Program-made: the position numbers and the translations under genes
Notes under the pieces: generated by a model
Told to the model about the DNA's origin: nothing
The model's database searches: none
What the model saw: the letters and a program-made list of their open reading frames with translations, nothing else
Source of the DNA: Streptomyces sp. 1222.5
Lineage (GTDB): Bacteria; Actinomycetota; Actinomycetes; Streptomycetales; Streptomycetaceae
Assembly (NCBI RefSeq): GCF_900105245.1
Contig: NZ_FNSZ01000001.1
Location: 4,216,001 to 4,280,000, forward strand
DNA length: 64,000 bases
Reading direction: 5' to 3'
Part shown: positions 7,717 through 16,729 of the stretch, piece after piece
How positions within the stretch are numbered: position 1 is the stretch's first letter
How the letters are laid out: the number at the start of each line of letters is the position of its first letter

Positions 7717-8630
7717 GCGTGGACGAGATGAAGGACGTACGCGCGTTCCGGGCCGGGGCGCCGAAGCCCGACCGGGCACAGCTCGCCGAGGGGCGGGACC
7801 GGCTGAGCAGCGCCGCGAGGCGCGGCCGGGGGCGCAGGCTGCGGGCCGACTGGCGGCTTGCAGCGGTCGGTGCCGCCGCCGCGCTCACCGCGGTGGCCGT
7901 GCTGGCCTCCGGCCTAGGAGGGGGCGGTCACAGTGGTGCGGAGCGCACGTTGCCGGCTGCGCCGCGGACGGTGCCGGGTTCGGTGAAGGAGGTGCTGGAG
8001 CAGGCCGCATCCACGGTGGAGCGGGCTGATCCGCCGCCCACGCCGCACGCGGGCCAGTGGGTCTACGAGAAGAAGCTCTCGGCCAGTCCCGGAGTCTGGC
8101 CCAAGAGTGCCGCCGCCCAGCCCGAGCCGGAGCCGGAGCCCCAGGAGCACTGGGCGCGGTACGCGGACCCGCGCTTCGAGAACGGCAAGGAGGGCGACGA
8201 CCGCTCCATGCGCGAACGGCTCCGCTTCCTCGCCGAGCTGCCGGACGACCCGGCCGCCGTGCTGAAGAAGGTCCGCGCCTACTACCCGTCCGGGAAGGGC
8301 GACCCCGAGTCCGAGGGGGAGCACGACATGCGTGCGCTGAGTGTGCTGTTCGAGTCCCAGCCCATCCCGCCGCGGTGCAGCACGCCAGGCCCTCTGTCAT
8401 GCCCCGGAGGCCGAAGCGGGAGAGTCGGTGGACCTGCGCCTGCCCTTGCCGGGGCGGCGCGGGGTCGTCCTCAGCTCGCGTCCCCCCACACGGCTTGCAG
8501 GTCCTCGCACTGGACGGTGACCGTCGCGTCGGTGAGCGCGATCTCGTGCCGGCAGCCGCCGTTCTCGGTGGGAAGGATCTCGTCGAGGAGCACGGTGTCG
8601 ACGCTCATCCAGTCGATCGAGTGTTCGTAG
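7713..8630 (+). pseudogene. CU044_5270-type anti-sigma-like membrane protein, 3' end replaced
   Basis: Translation would start at the GTG overlapping the sigma stop (GTGA). Residues 1-~220 match the CU044_5270 family: a polar N-terminus, one membrane helix (LAAVGAAAALTAVAVLASGL), then GQWVYEKKLSASPGVWPKSA and the motif MRALSVLFESQPIPPR. At ~8373 homology ends and the frame runs on through unrelated sequence, antisense to the neighbouring immunity-like gene, to 8630. Normal relatives continue with ~100 more residues of an exported domain, so this copy has lost its 3' end at the border of the Rhs module. Both partners of the sigma pair are therefore defective. Confidence 0.75.
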
Positions 8631-8929
8631 TCGATGGAAAAGTGCGTCACGCCCGAGTAGCTGATGCGCAGACCGGCATCGTGCTTGAACCGGTTGGGCG
8701 CGAAGTCCAGGACCAGCCCGCCGCTCTTGTCGGTGGCGAGATGGACTCCGGCCAGCTCCAGGTCCTTCACGCAGCGGCCGGCGCCCGCGAGGTCGTAGTG
8801 GCCGGGGTCGGTGGCGAAGGACGCGGCGCCCGGAGGCAGGTCGGCGCGCAGACGCGGCAGCTCGGCCAGATAGGCACTCGGGTCCACGTCGAACCCGCCG
8901 TCGTCCCAGACCGCCGTGACGTACTTCAT
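8471..8929 (-). CDS. Putative immunity protein of the Rhs toxin
   Basis: A 152-residue soluble, acidic protein (MKYVTAVWDDGGFDVDPSAY to QCEDLQAVWGDAS) without signal or membrane segments. It begins within the Rhs stop codon (ATGA overlap), exactly where a cognate immunity gene sits in polymorphic-toxin loci. I do not recognise the family; features include LDFAPNRFKHD, RISYSGVTHFSIDYEHSI and a late Cys-His pair (GGCRHEI). Function is inferred from context: it should bind and neutralise the 112-residue tip of the Rhs protein in the producing cell. Confidence 0.65.
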   Translation of the reverse strand: MKYVTAVWDDGGFDVDPSAYLAELPRLRADLPPGAASFATDPGHYDLAGAGRCVKDLELAGVHLATDKSGGLVLDFAPNRFKHDAGLRISYSGVTHFSIDYEHSIDWMSVDTVLLDEILPTENGGCRHEIALTDATVTVQCEDLQAVWGDAS

Positions 8930-11900
8930 TTGCAACCTTCCGCGGCGAGAGGCGGGCGCCTCCATTTTTCCCCTGTGATGTCCTCGGTCCCCTTGGGTTG
9001 GATGCGGCCGACCTTGCGCAGCTCGTAGATCATCCGGCCCTTGATCGCGTTCTCCACGCCTGGCGGCACCGAGACTTCCGAGGCTTTGATGCCGTGCTTA
9101 TTGAACCAGCCCTGGCTGTTGTACAGCCCGACCTCACGCCCGGCCTTGTCGTAGACGTGGATCTCCACGTCCCTTCCCTTGTTGCCCACGGGGAAGATGT
9201 CGCGCCGGCCCGTGTAACCCTGGCCGAAGTCCAGGGGGTTCTTCGGTCCCGAGGGCCCCTTTCCGGCGAGACCGAGCGGATCGCTCCAGCTCAGCGGGTT
9301 CGGAACGTAGGCGTGGTGGTCGGGAGCGGGGACGAGACCCAGTGGATCGGCGCTGATGTACCGCGAGGTCTCCGGGTCGTAGTACCGGTGCAGGTTGTAG
9401 TGCAGGCCCGACTCCGGGTCGGCGTACTGGCCCGGAAAACGCAGCGGACAGTCCACCGGCGACGAGGTTCCCTCCGGCGCGGGGAAGCCGGTGCCCCACA
9501 GGCTGGTACGGCGCTGCCAGACCAGTTCTCCCGTCGTGGTGACCAGTTCCGTGGGCGTGCCCACCGCGTCGGTGACGATTGCGTGGAACCGGGCCTCTCG
9601 CTCCGGGTCCGACTCCTCCGCCAACTGCGCCAGGAACGACGTATGGGCGGCGGCCGTGGACGCTCTGTGGCTCGTCTGGGCGACCGGACGGGCACCGTCC
9701 GGCGCGTAGTCCCAGGTGGTGACCCAGCCGTCGGACGTGGTCCGCTCGGCCAGGCTCAGGTCGTCCCAGGCGTAGTCCGTACGGCCGGTCACCGTGCCGT
9801 CGTCGGCCACGCGCTGCTTGGAGAGCCGTCGGCCGAGCGGATCGTACGTGTATCGCCAGTGGTCGCCGTCCGGGGCGATCACATCCGTGAGACGGTCCTC
9901 GGCGTTCCACGCGTAACTCCACACGCGCGTCTGGCCGTTCAGGAGCTTGCGGGTCCTGCGGGTCAGGCGGCCTTCCGCGTCGTACTCGTACGAGGTGCGG
10001 CCCGCCGTGCGGACGAGCGTGCCGTCGAACCGGCGTGCACCGCCCGCCTCATGGTTCGGCGAGGTGGCGTGCACGAGGTTGCCCGCCGGATCGTACGCGT
10101 AGGTCTCGCTCCAGCCGTGGGCGCGGACGCCGGTGACCCGGCCCATGCCGTCCAGGTCGAAGCGGCGGGTGCCGGACGTCAGCTCCCGGATCTCGGTCAC
10201 CTGACCGTCGGCCCGGTGGGCGTACGTCCGGTGCTGCAGGAGCCTGTCCTGGGTGGCTGTCAGGCTCTGCCCGGTCAGCAGCCCCGTCGCGCTCCAGCGC
10301 TGTGCCAGTGACACCTCCGCACCGAGGCTTCGTCGGGTCTCGCGACCGGCCGCGTCGTGGGCGAAGTCCAGCGCACCCGCGGACGACCGCAGGGCCAGCG
10401 GGCGGCCTGCCGGATCGTAGGTCCACTCCGAGGCCCACCCGGACGGGGTCACCCGTCGGATGCGGCGGCCGGCGGCATCGTGGGCATAGGTGGTCCTGCG
10501 GCCGTTGACGGTCTCCGACAGGACCCTGCCGAGCGCGTCCCGCTCGTAGACGACTTCGGCGTCCGCGTTCGCCGCACGGCACAGTTCGCCGTCGGCGCCG
10601 TAGGCGAACATCGTCACGGCGCCCGCCGCCGAGCGCTGCTCCACGACCCGCCCGAGCTGGTCCCTGGTGAAGCGCAGCGCTTCCCCGGCACCGTTGGTGC
10701 GGCCGGCCAGTCGCCCCTCGGCGTCGTGCGTGTAGGCGAGCGTGCGGCCGTTGAAGTCCGTCTCGGTGGTCGGCCGGCCTGCTTCGTCGTAGGTGTACGA
10801 CCAGGTCAGGCCCTGCGGGTTCGTGACGGCCGTCAGACGCAACTCGGTGTCGTGGACGAACTCGTACCGCGCTCCGTCCGGGTCCGTGCGGGTGACCGGC
10901 ACGCCGAAGTGGCCCGTCGTGTGGTGGGTGGTGTTGCCTGCGGGATCCGTGTGGGTGAGCAGGCCGCCCTCGGGATCCCAGGTCCAGGACTCCCGGCTGC
11001 CGTCGGGGTGTTCGCGCCAGGCGGGCTTGCCCTCCGTCGTCCACCCCAGCCGGGTGGTGTGGCCGAGGGGGTCGGTCACCTCGACGACCCGGCCGAAGGC
11101 GTCGCGGCGGACCGTGGTCGTGTGCCCCAGTTCGTCCGTCAGGGAGAGGGGCAGACCCGTCGCGTCGTACGTCGCCGTGCGGGTGTGGCCGAGGGCGTCG
11201 GTGATCGTCGTGGGCCTGCCGGCGTCGTCGTACGCGTAGCGGTTCTCGGCGCCGAGCGGGTCGACGGTCGTCAGCAGGTTGCCTCGCTCGTCGTACGTGT
11301 GCCGCCAGAGAGCGCCGCCCGGTTCGACGACCTCGGTCGGCAGGCCGAGAGCGTTGTACGCCGCCCGTGCCTCCGACCCGTCCGGCAGGACGAGTTCGGT
11401 GACATTGCCGGTGTCGTCGTAGGCGTACCGGGTGGTGTGGCCCGTCGGACCGGTGATCGCCACGGGCTGGAAGCCGTACTCGTCCCACTCGGTGAGGGTG
11501 ACGTGACCGAGCGGGTCCGACTCCTCCACCACCAGGCCCTCGGCGTTGTACCGGTGGACCGAGGTGCGGCCCTGGGAGTCGGTGTACGTCGTCGTACGTG
11601 CCGCCTCGTCGTACGTGAGCGTCCCGGAGAGGATGCCGTCGACGCCTTCGGTGCGGACGACCCGGCCGCTGTCGTCGTAGACGTAGGAGAACCAGGTGCC
11701 GTTGCGGTCCGTCCAGCGGGTGACGCGGCCCTCCGTGTCGTAGGCGAAGCGCAGCGGCTCGCCGCTGGAGTTGATGACCTCGGTGAGGTTGCCGGAAGCG
11801 TCGTAGCCGTAGCGCATCACGACGGTACCCTCGTCGGGCTCGGCGTCCGGACGGTAGCGGGAGGGCGGCTCGTCCAGGAGGCGCAGGGCCGTGACGCGCG

Positions 11901-13209
11901 GGCCCCGGGTGTCGACGGCGACGTAGTACCCGCCGGAGTGGCGGAGGCCGAACGGGACTCCGTCGTCGTCGCGTTCGATGTCGATGCGGTTGCCGTTGCG
12001 GTCGGTCCAGGCGTCGAGGGCCAGGTGGAACACGCCGAAGGTGGGGGACGGGACCGGGGCGGCGAAGGTGCGGACCACCCCCGTCGCCGGATCCGTGACC
12101 GTCATCGCGCTGTCCGGCTTGCCGTCCCATTCCAACGGCCACCGGGCGCCCTTCACCGGCATCGCGGGTACGCCCGGCTCCGGCACCGGGTACACCAGGC
12201 GCATGCCGTCCGCCGCGGCGAAGACGACGCCCTCCCCGTCGATCTGGAGGCACTCGTCCAGAGGAGATGTCCAGGTCGGGCCGAAGCACACGCCCCCGCG
12301 GTACGAGGAGAGGTGGGTGCGGGTGAATTCCAGGGGCAGGCTGCCCGGCAGGGACAGGTCCGTCTGGGTCATCAGCATCGCACCGGTAGCCACGTCGATC
12401 GGCTCGCCCACGCAAGGGGTGCGTTCGGCGTTGCGCGCTGCCGGGCCCAGCTCGACCAGGTCGGGGCGGAGCGTCGGCGGACGCAGCAGCAACGGGGTGG
12501 TGTTGCTGAGCCCACCCTCCATGCTCGCCTTCAGCAGGCCGCCGCCCGCTCCGAGCGCGCCGCCGAAGATCATGCCGTCCTTGGCGGCCTGGTTGACCTC
12601 GTCCAGGCTGAAGCCGTGCTGCAGGCCGGTCGCCATCTTCAGCGGCTGGGCCACGGCGAGGTCGACAGCGACCGATTCGACCCCGCCGAACGCGGCGGCG
12701 ACGAGGGTGCCCGCGGCGATCTCGGCCACCGTCGTGGTGACGGCGACGCCCATGGTGGCGCCGAACTCGATCACCGCGTCCGCCGCTGCCACGGCGGCCC
12801 CGGAGGCGAGGCCCGCGGTGAAGAAGGCCAGGGTCACCCCACCGGCGATCACCGCGGCGTCGATGCCGATCTGCGTCCAGAGTCTGTTGATGGCGTCGTC
12901 GATGGCGTCGGCGAACTTGTCGAGCGCGTTGGCCATCTCCCGTGAGGACTTGGCGAGGTCGCTCAGCCAGCCGCCGTCCTGGTCCTTGGCGTAGCGGCCC
13001 CAGAACTTGTCGAACGCCTCGATCGCCTCACCGGTGTTGTGGTGGATGATCGAGGAGGCGCTGCGGTGCACGGGGGAACGGACGTCGTCCACCGAATCGG
13101 CGAAGGCGTTCCAGGCCTTCGCCGCCGCGCGCAGTTTGCCGGAGTCGGCCTCGGGCCACCACATGCCCAGCTTCAAGAGAATGTGGCGGGCTGTGTCCTC
13201 AATGCTCAC
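8926..13209 (-). CDS. Rhs/YD-repeat polymorphic toxin with WXG100-like N-terminus (T7SS-type effector)
   Basis: A 1427-residue protein. Residues 1-~110 form a helical WXG100/CpnT-like export domain (KLGMWWPEADSGKLRAAAKA). Residues ~112-215 are hydrophobic and Ala/Gly-rich (AFFTAGLASGAAVAAADAV). A DUF6531 domain starts with CVGEPIDVATGAMLMTQTDL (~265-330). Then come many YD repeats (~400-1230), and the RHS core motif YYDPETSRYISADPLGL near 1280 ends in DPLGLAGKG. The last ~112 residues (DFGQGYTGRRDIFPVGNKGR onward) are the variable toxin tip; I cannot place them in a named toxin family. Rhs shells encapsulate and release such tips. The start overlaps the WXG100-like gene by 11 bases, and the stop overlaps the immunity gene (ATGA). 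Confidence 0.88.
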   Translation of the reverse strand: MSIEDTARHILLKLGMWWPEADSGKLRAAAKAWNAFADSVDDVRSPVHRSASSIIHHNTGEAIEAFDKFWGRYAKDQDGGWLSDLAKSSREMANALDKFADAIDDAINRLWTQIGIDAAVIAGGVTLAFFTAGLASGAAVAAADAVIEFGATMGVAVTTTVAEIAAGTLVAAAFGGVESVAVDLAVAQPLKMATGLQHGFSLDEVNQAAKDGMIFGGALGAGGGLLKASMEGGLSNTTPLLLRPPTLRPDLVELGPAARNAERTPCVGEPIDVATGAMLMTQTDLSLPGSLPLEFTRTHLSSYRGGVCFGPTWTSPLDECLQIDGEGVVFAAADGMRLVYPVPEPGVPAMPVKGARWPLEWDGKPDSAMTVTDPATGVVRTFAAPVPSPTFGVFHLALDAWTDRNGNRIDIERDDDGVPFGLRHSGGYYVAVDTRGPRVTALRLLDEPPSRYRPDAEPDEGTVVMRYGYDASGNLTEVINSSGEPLRFAYDTEGRVTRWTDRNGTWFSYVYDDSGRVVRTEGVDGILSGTLTYDEAARTTTYTDSQGRTSVHRYNAEGLVVEESDPLGHVTLTEWDEYGFQPVAITGPTGHTTRYAYDDTGNVTELVLPDGSEARAAYNALGLPTEVVEPGGALWRHTYDERGNLLTTVDPLGAENRYAYDDAGRPTTITDALGHTRTATYDATGLPLSLTDELGHTTTVRRDAFGRVVEVTDPLGHTTRLGWTTEGKPAWREHPDGSRESWTWDPEGGLLTHTDPAGNTTHHTTGHFGVPVTRTDPDGARYEFVHDTELRLTAVTNPQGLTWSYTYDEAGRPTTETDFNGRTLAYTHDAEGRLAGRTNGAGEALRFTRDQLGRVVEQRSAAGAVTMFAYGADGELCRAANADAEVVYERDALGRVLSETVNGRRTTYAHDAAGRRIRRVTPSGWASEWTYDPAGRPLALRSSAGALDFAHDAAGRETRRSLGAEVSLAQRWSATGLLTGQSLTATQDRLLQHRTYAHRADGQVTEIRELTSGTRRFDLDGMGRVTGVRAHGWSETYAYDPAGNLVHATSPNHEAGGARRFDGTLVRTAGRTSYEYDAEGRLTRRTRKLLNGQTRVWSYAWNAEDRLTDVIAPDGDHWRYTYDPLGRRLSKQRVADDGTVTGRTDYAWDDLSLAERTTSDGWVTTWDYAPDGARPVAQTSHRASTAAAHTSFLAQLAEESDPEREARFHAIVTDAVGTPTELVTTTGELVWQRRTSLWGTGFPAPEGTSSPVDCPLRFPGQYADPESGLHYNLHRYYDPETSRYISADPLGLVPAPDHHAYVPNPLSWSDPLGLAGKGPSGPKNPLDFGQGYTGRRDIFPVGNKGRDVEIHVYDKAGREVGLYNSQGWFNKHGIKASEVSVPPGVENAIKGRMIYELRKVGRIQPKGTEDITGEKWRRPPLAAEGCK

Positions 13210-13564
13210 CGGTACCGTCGCTCTGCTTGTCGATCTTCACTTCGGTGAACATGCCGGCGATGAGCTGGTCGTTGTCCACGGTTCCGTCCGCCATGTCGAC
13301 CATGGCCTCGTGAATGCTCGTCAGCCCGAGCACCAGGATGCCCGCCGCACTCTCGATCTTCTTCTGCTGCGGTTTGTAGGCGTTGCCGAACTTGTCGCCC
13401 TGCTCGTCATGGCCCCAGGGCTCACCCAGGCCGTCCAGAGTCTGGATGAGCGTGGTCAGCGCCTTGCTCAGATCGATGGCTCCCTGATGGAAGGCCGGTG
13501 CCGCCGCCTTGATGTCCGCGGTCTTGATGTCCAGCACCTTGCCGGGGACCTTGCCGTCACCCAT
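13199..13564 (-). CDS. WXG100-like small partner protein of the Rhs effector
   Basis: A 121-residue helical protein. A central W-x-G-type turn (LDGLGEPWGHDEQGDKFGNA) lies between two amphipathic helices (FHQGAIDLSKALTTLIQTLD and PQQKKIESAAGILVLGLTSI), the fold of ESX/type VII secretion substrates and of the chaperone-like partners encoded next to large effectors. No signal peptide. The ATG at 13564 (MGDGKVPGK) follows a GGGGGAG ribosome site. The 3' end overlaps the Rhs start by 11 bases, so both are made from one transcript. Its likely role is co-secretion or targeting of the Rhs protein through an ESX apparatus encoded elsewhere. Confidence 0.78.
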   Translation of the reverse strand: MGDGKVPGKVLDIKTADIKAAAPAFHQGAIDLSKALTTLIQTLDGLGEPWGHDEQGDKFGNAYKPQQKKIESAAGILVLGLTSIHEAMVDMADGTVDNDQLIAGMFTEVKIDKQSDGTGEH

Positions 13565-13780
13565 CGCTGTCGTCTCCCCCGTTCGCAACTGCGGCTTCCG
13601 ACCCTAGGGGAGACGGATCAAGGAAAGGTCATGACGAAGACATGCGCAGGTAATGCGCCGACGCGGAGGGGGGCGCATCGATGCCGGCGCGGACCAGTGT
13701 GCCGCACAACCCTCCATGGCCTCCGGATGTCACACAGGTGAACTCGTCGGCTTGGACATCTCGAACACCTTGGAGCCCCC

Positions 13781-15241
13781 GTGCGCAGACGGATACGGAC
13801 GTACGCCACAGCTGCCGGCGTCGTCGCCGTGGTCATCGGGGGGACGGCCCTCCCGGCCTCGGCCGCCGTTCCCGCGCCGACCGCCGGGGACTTCAACGGT
13901 GACGGGTACGCGGACCTCGCCGTCGGGGTGCCCGACGGTGCCGTCGGCGGCAGGGCGAAGGCCGGTTACGTCAACATCGTCTGGGGCGGGCCGAAGGGGA
14001 TCGGCGCCCACGGCAGCATCCGTGTCAGCCAGTCCACCCCCGAGGTGCCCGGCACCCCGGAGGCGGGCGACCGCTTCGGCGCGTCCGTCGCCCTGGTGGA
14101 CCTGAACGGCAACGGCAGCGCGGAGCTCCTGGTCGGCGTCCCGGGTGAGGACATCACCGGCCGCGGCAAGGACGTGGGCATGGTCCTCGCGGTGGGCGGT
14201 GGCAGGAACGCCCCGGGCTCGGGGTCCGTCGTCCTCGACGGTCCGTCGGCGTCGGCGGCGTACGGGCTGTCGGTCACCGCGGCCGATCTCACCGGTGACG
14301 GCAACAAGGAGATCGTGATCGGCGGCAAGGACAAGGTCGTCGCCCGGGTCGCCCAGGGCGAGGACAGCATGGTCACCACCGTCGTCGCCGCCCCCATGGG
14401 CGGTCACGCCCCCATACTCGCCACCGGCGACTTCACCGGGGACGGCGCAGCGGACCTCGCGGTCGGGTACTGGACGAAGACCCCGTTCACCCAGTCGCAC
14501 GTACGCCTGTGGGCCTGGGACGCGGCCGAGCAGGCCATGGCGAACACCTGGAACACCGACAACGCCGGCGTCTCCGCCCTCGCCGCGGGCAACTTCGACG
14601 GCGACGGTCATGACGACCTGGCCCTCGGCGAGTGCCGGGAGATCGCCGACGAGAACATCGACGACCCGTGCGGCCCGGAGGAACTGGCCAAGGGCGGCGG
14701 CGTCCACGTCCACTACGGCGACGCCGTGCCCGGCAACTTCGGACACCGCCGGCAGACCCTCAACCAGGACACGACCGGCGTGGCGGGCATCGCCGAGACC
14801 GGTGACCACTTCGGTGCCGCCCTCGCCGTCGCCGACGTCGACCACGACGGCCGCGACGACCTGATCGCCGGCGCGCCCGGCGAGGCGATCCGCACCCGTG
14901 CGGGCGCGGGCGCCGCGACCCTCCTGTTCGGCGGCCCGACCGGCCTCCTCGACGCCTCGGGCGGGGCACGCTCCGTCGGTCTCCAGCAGGACACTCCGCA
15001 CGTGCCGGGGATCGCGGAGGCCGGCGACGCCTTCGGTACGGCCCTCGCCACCGGCGACTACGACCACGACGGCAGGCCGGACCTGGCGGTCGGCTCCCCC
15101 GGTGAGAACGCCGGTTCCGGCGGCGTGTGGCTGCTGCCCCGGGCGAGCGCCGACAGCGCCTCCGCCTTCACGCCCGCCAAGCTGCGCCTGCCCTCCCCGA
15201 AGAGCGCGCTCGCGTACGGCAGACACCTCGGCGGCCGGTAA
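13781..15241 (+). CDS. Secreted FG-GAP (integrin-alpha-like) repeat protein
   Basis: A 486-residue exported protein. A signal peptide (ATAAGVVAVVIGGTALPASA) is followed by seven FG-GAP/VCBS blades with Ca2+-binding loops: DFNGDGYADLAVG, DLNGNGSAELLVG, DLTGDGNKEIVIG, DFTGDGAADLAVG, NFDGDGHDDLALG, DVDHDGRDDLIAG and DYDHDGRPDLAVG. Seven repeats fit one complete beta-propeller. There is no C-terminal anchor or catalytic domain, so it is probably an extracellular binding protein. The GTG at 13781 has TTGGAG ~6 bases upstream. It is divergent from the WXG100-like gene and ends at a very strong hairpin. Confidence 0.88.
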   Translation: MRRRIRTYATAAGVVAVVIGGTALPASAAVPAPTAGDFNGDGYADLAVGVPDGAVGGRAKAGYVNIVWGGPKGIGAHGSIRVSQSTPEVPGTPEAGDRFGASVALVDLNGNGSAELLVGVPGEDITGRGKDVGMVLAVGGGRNAPGSGSVVLDGPSASAAYGLSVTAADLTGDGNKEIVIGGKDKVVARVAQGEDSMVTTVVAAPMGGHAPILATGDFTGDGAADLAVGYWTKTPFTQSHVRLWAWDAAEQAMANTWNTDNAGVSALAAGNFDGDGHDDLALGECREIADENIDDPCGPEELAKGGGVHVHYGDAVPGNFGHRRQTLNQDTTGVAGIAETGDHFGAALAVADVDHDGRDDLIAGAPGEAIRTRAGAGAATLLFGGPTGLLDASGGARSVGLQQDTPHVPGIAEAGDAFGTALATGDYDHDGRPDLAVGSPGENAGSGGVWLLPRASADSASAFTPAKLRLPSPKSALAYGRHLGGR

Positions 15242-15255
15242 CCGCCACACCGCTC

Positions 15256-15290
15256 GAAGGGCCCGGTGCGCACGTCGCACCGGGCCCTTC
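15256..15290 (+). terminator. Terminator of the FG-GAP gene
   Basis: A perfect 15-bp stem GAAGGGCCCGGTGCG/CGCACCGGGCCCTTC with a 5-base loop, 15 bases after the stop codon. Confidence 0.85.
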
Positions 15291-15683
15291 GCCGTGTCCG
15301 CGCAGGCCGGACGCCGGAACGGACTAGTCCGTTCCGGCGCGCGGGCCGCTGTTACTCACTTTCAGGTGACGCCTGCCGGAGAGGCGGAGCGGCCGACGGG
15401 TGCCGCACGCCACGCGGGCCAGTGACGGCGCGGAAACTTTCCTGACAAAAGTTCATTTTCTCTTGTTGCACTCATACATGGACGTTGCAGCGGAGAGTCA
15501 CAGAAATATGTTGAACCCGTAATGGCACGCACATCTCCCCCACAAGCCGGGCGCCCGCCTTGCAGAGTGTGAGTGCGCGGCCAGCCGGCCGCCGATCGCA
15601 CCACGCACCACCGCCGACCTGCGGCGTTTCTACGCCCGTGGGTTGGCAAGGGGGGTGCCATGGACTCCTGTAGGGGGATCCTC
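15291..15683. other. Intergenic region between FG-GAP and lamin-tail genes
   Basis: No gene. It contains the 28-bp palindrome at 15312-15339, a smaller inverted repeat AACTTT-N7-AAAGTT at 15435-15453, and an AT-richer stretch ~15430-15530 that probably holds the promoter of the gene at 15684. Confidence 0.5.
15312..15339. promoter_or_regulatory. 28-bp perfect palindrome
   Basis: Arms CGCCGGAACGGACT and AGTCCGTTCCGGCG join with no spacer, centred on ACTAGT at 15323-15328. It lies 22 bases beyond the FG-GAP terminator and ~345 bases before the next start codon. It could be a second terminator-like cruciform or a high-affinity dimer site; a perfect 28-mer without a loop is better suited to protein binding than to RNA folding. 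Confidence 0.5.
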
Positions 15684-16160
15684 GTGACCGTTTCCGCATC
15701 CGTGCGTCGTATGACCGCTGTCGCAGCCGTGGCGGCCGCGGCCGTCGGGGCCGTGGCCCTGCCGGCATCGGCCGCCGACCACCACCCGGGCCGCCCGCAC
15801 CACAGCGAGGTCTACATCAGCGGCGTGCAGTACGACGCGCCGGGACGCGACGCCCGCTTCAACCGCAACCTGAACAAGGAGTGGGTGGACATCAGCAACG
15901 GCTCGCGCCGCGCGGTCAACCTCGACGGCTGGACCCTGGCGGACGAGGACGGGCACACCTACACCTTCCACCACTACCGGCTGGCCGGCCGCTCCACCGT
16001 CCGCGTCCACACCGGCTTCGGTCGCGACAGCCGCACCGACGTGTTCCAGGACCGGCGCAAGTCCGTCTGGGACCGCTCCGACACGGCGACCCTGCGCAAC
16101 GACCACGGCCGCTTCGTCGACGACGCCTCCTGGGGCCGCCACCACCGGGGTCACCACTGA
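15684..16160 (+). CDS. Secreted lamin-tail-domain protein
   Basis: A 158-residue exported protein. The signal peptide (MTAVAAVAAAAVGAVALPAS, cleavage after ASAA) is followed by one lamin-tail (LTD) immunoglobulin-like domain with the hallmark NKEWVDISNGSRRAVNLDGW (~residues 65-85), TLADEDGHTYTFHHY and NDHGRFVDDASWG. Bacterial LTD domains are extracellular and often accompany nucleases or surface proteins; this one stands alone and is His-rich at both ends of the domain. The GTG at 15684 has AGGGGGA upstream. An ATG at 15660 with AAGGGGGG upstream is a real alternative that would add 8 residues. Confidence 0.8.
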   Translation: MTVSASVRRMTAVAAVAAAAVGAVALPASAADHHPGRPHHSEVYISGVQYDAPGRDARFNRNLNKEWVDISNGSRRAVNLDGWTLADEDGHTYTFHHYRLAGRSTVRVHTGFGRDSRTDVFQDRRKSVWDRSDTATLRNDHGRFVDDASWGRHHRGHH

Positions 16161-16209
16161 CCGTCCCTGTCCCCGCACCGGTGAACGCTGAGACGCGTTC
16201 CCGGTGACC

Positions 16210-16251
16210 GGCGGGGCGTGGCACTCTCCCGGGCGAGTGCCACGCCCCGCC
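16210..16251 (+). terminator. Terminator of the lamin-tail gene
   Basis: A perfect 17-bp stem GGCGGGGCGTGGCACTC/GAGTGCCACGCCCCGCC with an 8-base loop, about 50 bases after the stop. Confidence 0.85.
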
Positions 16252-16424
16252 GCACGCGTGTGCCGGGAGCCGCCCTCGGGGAGAGAGGCGTGCACCATGT
16301 CGGCGCATTCGGATGACGTGGGGCATGAAACGGCGAAGGACCTTGCGCCTGCAGGAATCGGACTGGCTGTGCGGAAACCGTCCCGCACCGTCCGAGGGAG
16401 CACACGACGCAGCGTCGCGTCCTG

Positions 16425-16691
16425 ATGTACGTCTCCCCCGCCATATCCGTCGTCGTCGCCGGCACCGTGCTGGCCACCGCGTCGCCCGCCTCCGCGCAGA
16501 CCACGGTGCCGTGCAGTACCACGGCCCTGGTCGCCGCCGTCGCCAATCCCGGCGCCGGTCCCGTCCTGGAGCTGACACCGGGGTGCCGGTACGTCCTGAC
16601 CTCGTCGCTCCAGGTCAACCGGCCTCTGACCATCCACGGCAACACGCCCGCCAACTGCGCCCCGACGGTGGTAGCCGGCTGCCGCAACTGA
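16425..16691 (+). pseudogene. Truncated exported beta-helix-type protein (88 aa)
   Basis: A signal peptide (SPAISVVVAGTVLATASPAS, then AQT) is followed by PCSTTALVAAVANPGAGPVL, ELTPGCRYVLTSSLQ and PLTIHGNTPANCA. These are the opening strands of exported right-handed beta-helix or polymorphic-outer-membrane-type proteins that normally run to several hundred residues. Here the frame stops after 88 residues, so I regard it as a 5' fragment, although a small secreted Cys-containing product cannot be excluded. A possible 42-residue frame at 16297-16425 (MSAHSDDVGHETAKDLAPAG) ends in TGATG across this start. Confidence 0.5.
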
Positions 16692-16729
16692 CTGCCTGCG
16701 CGCGTCCGTCCCACGCCGCTCCGGGCGAC

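Noticed and set aside
10357..12945. 862-codon plus-strand frame antisense to the Rhs gene
   Set aside because: It is a shadow of the repeated, GC-rich Rhs codons; no start context, no homology, and the minus frame has full domain support.
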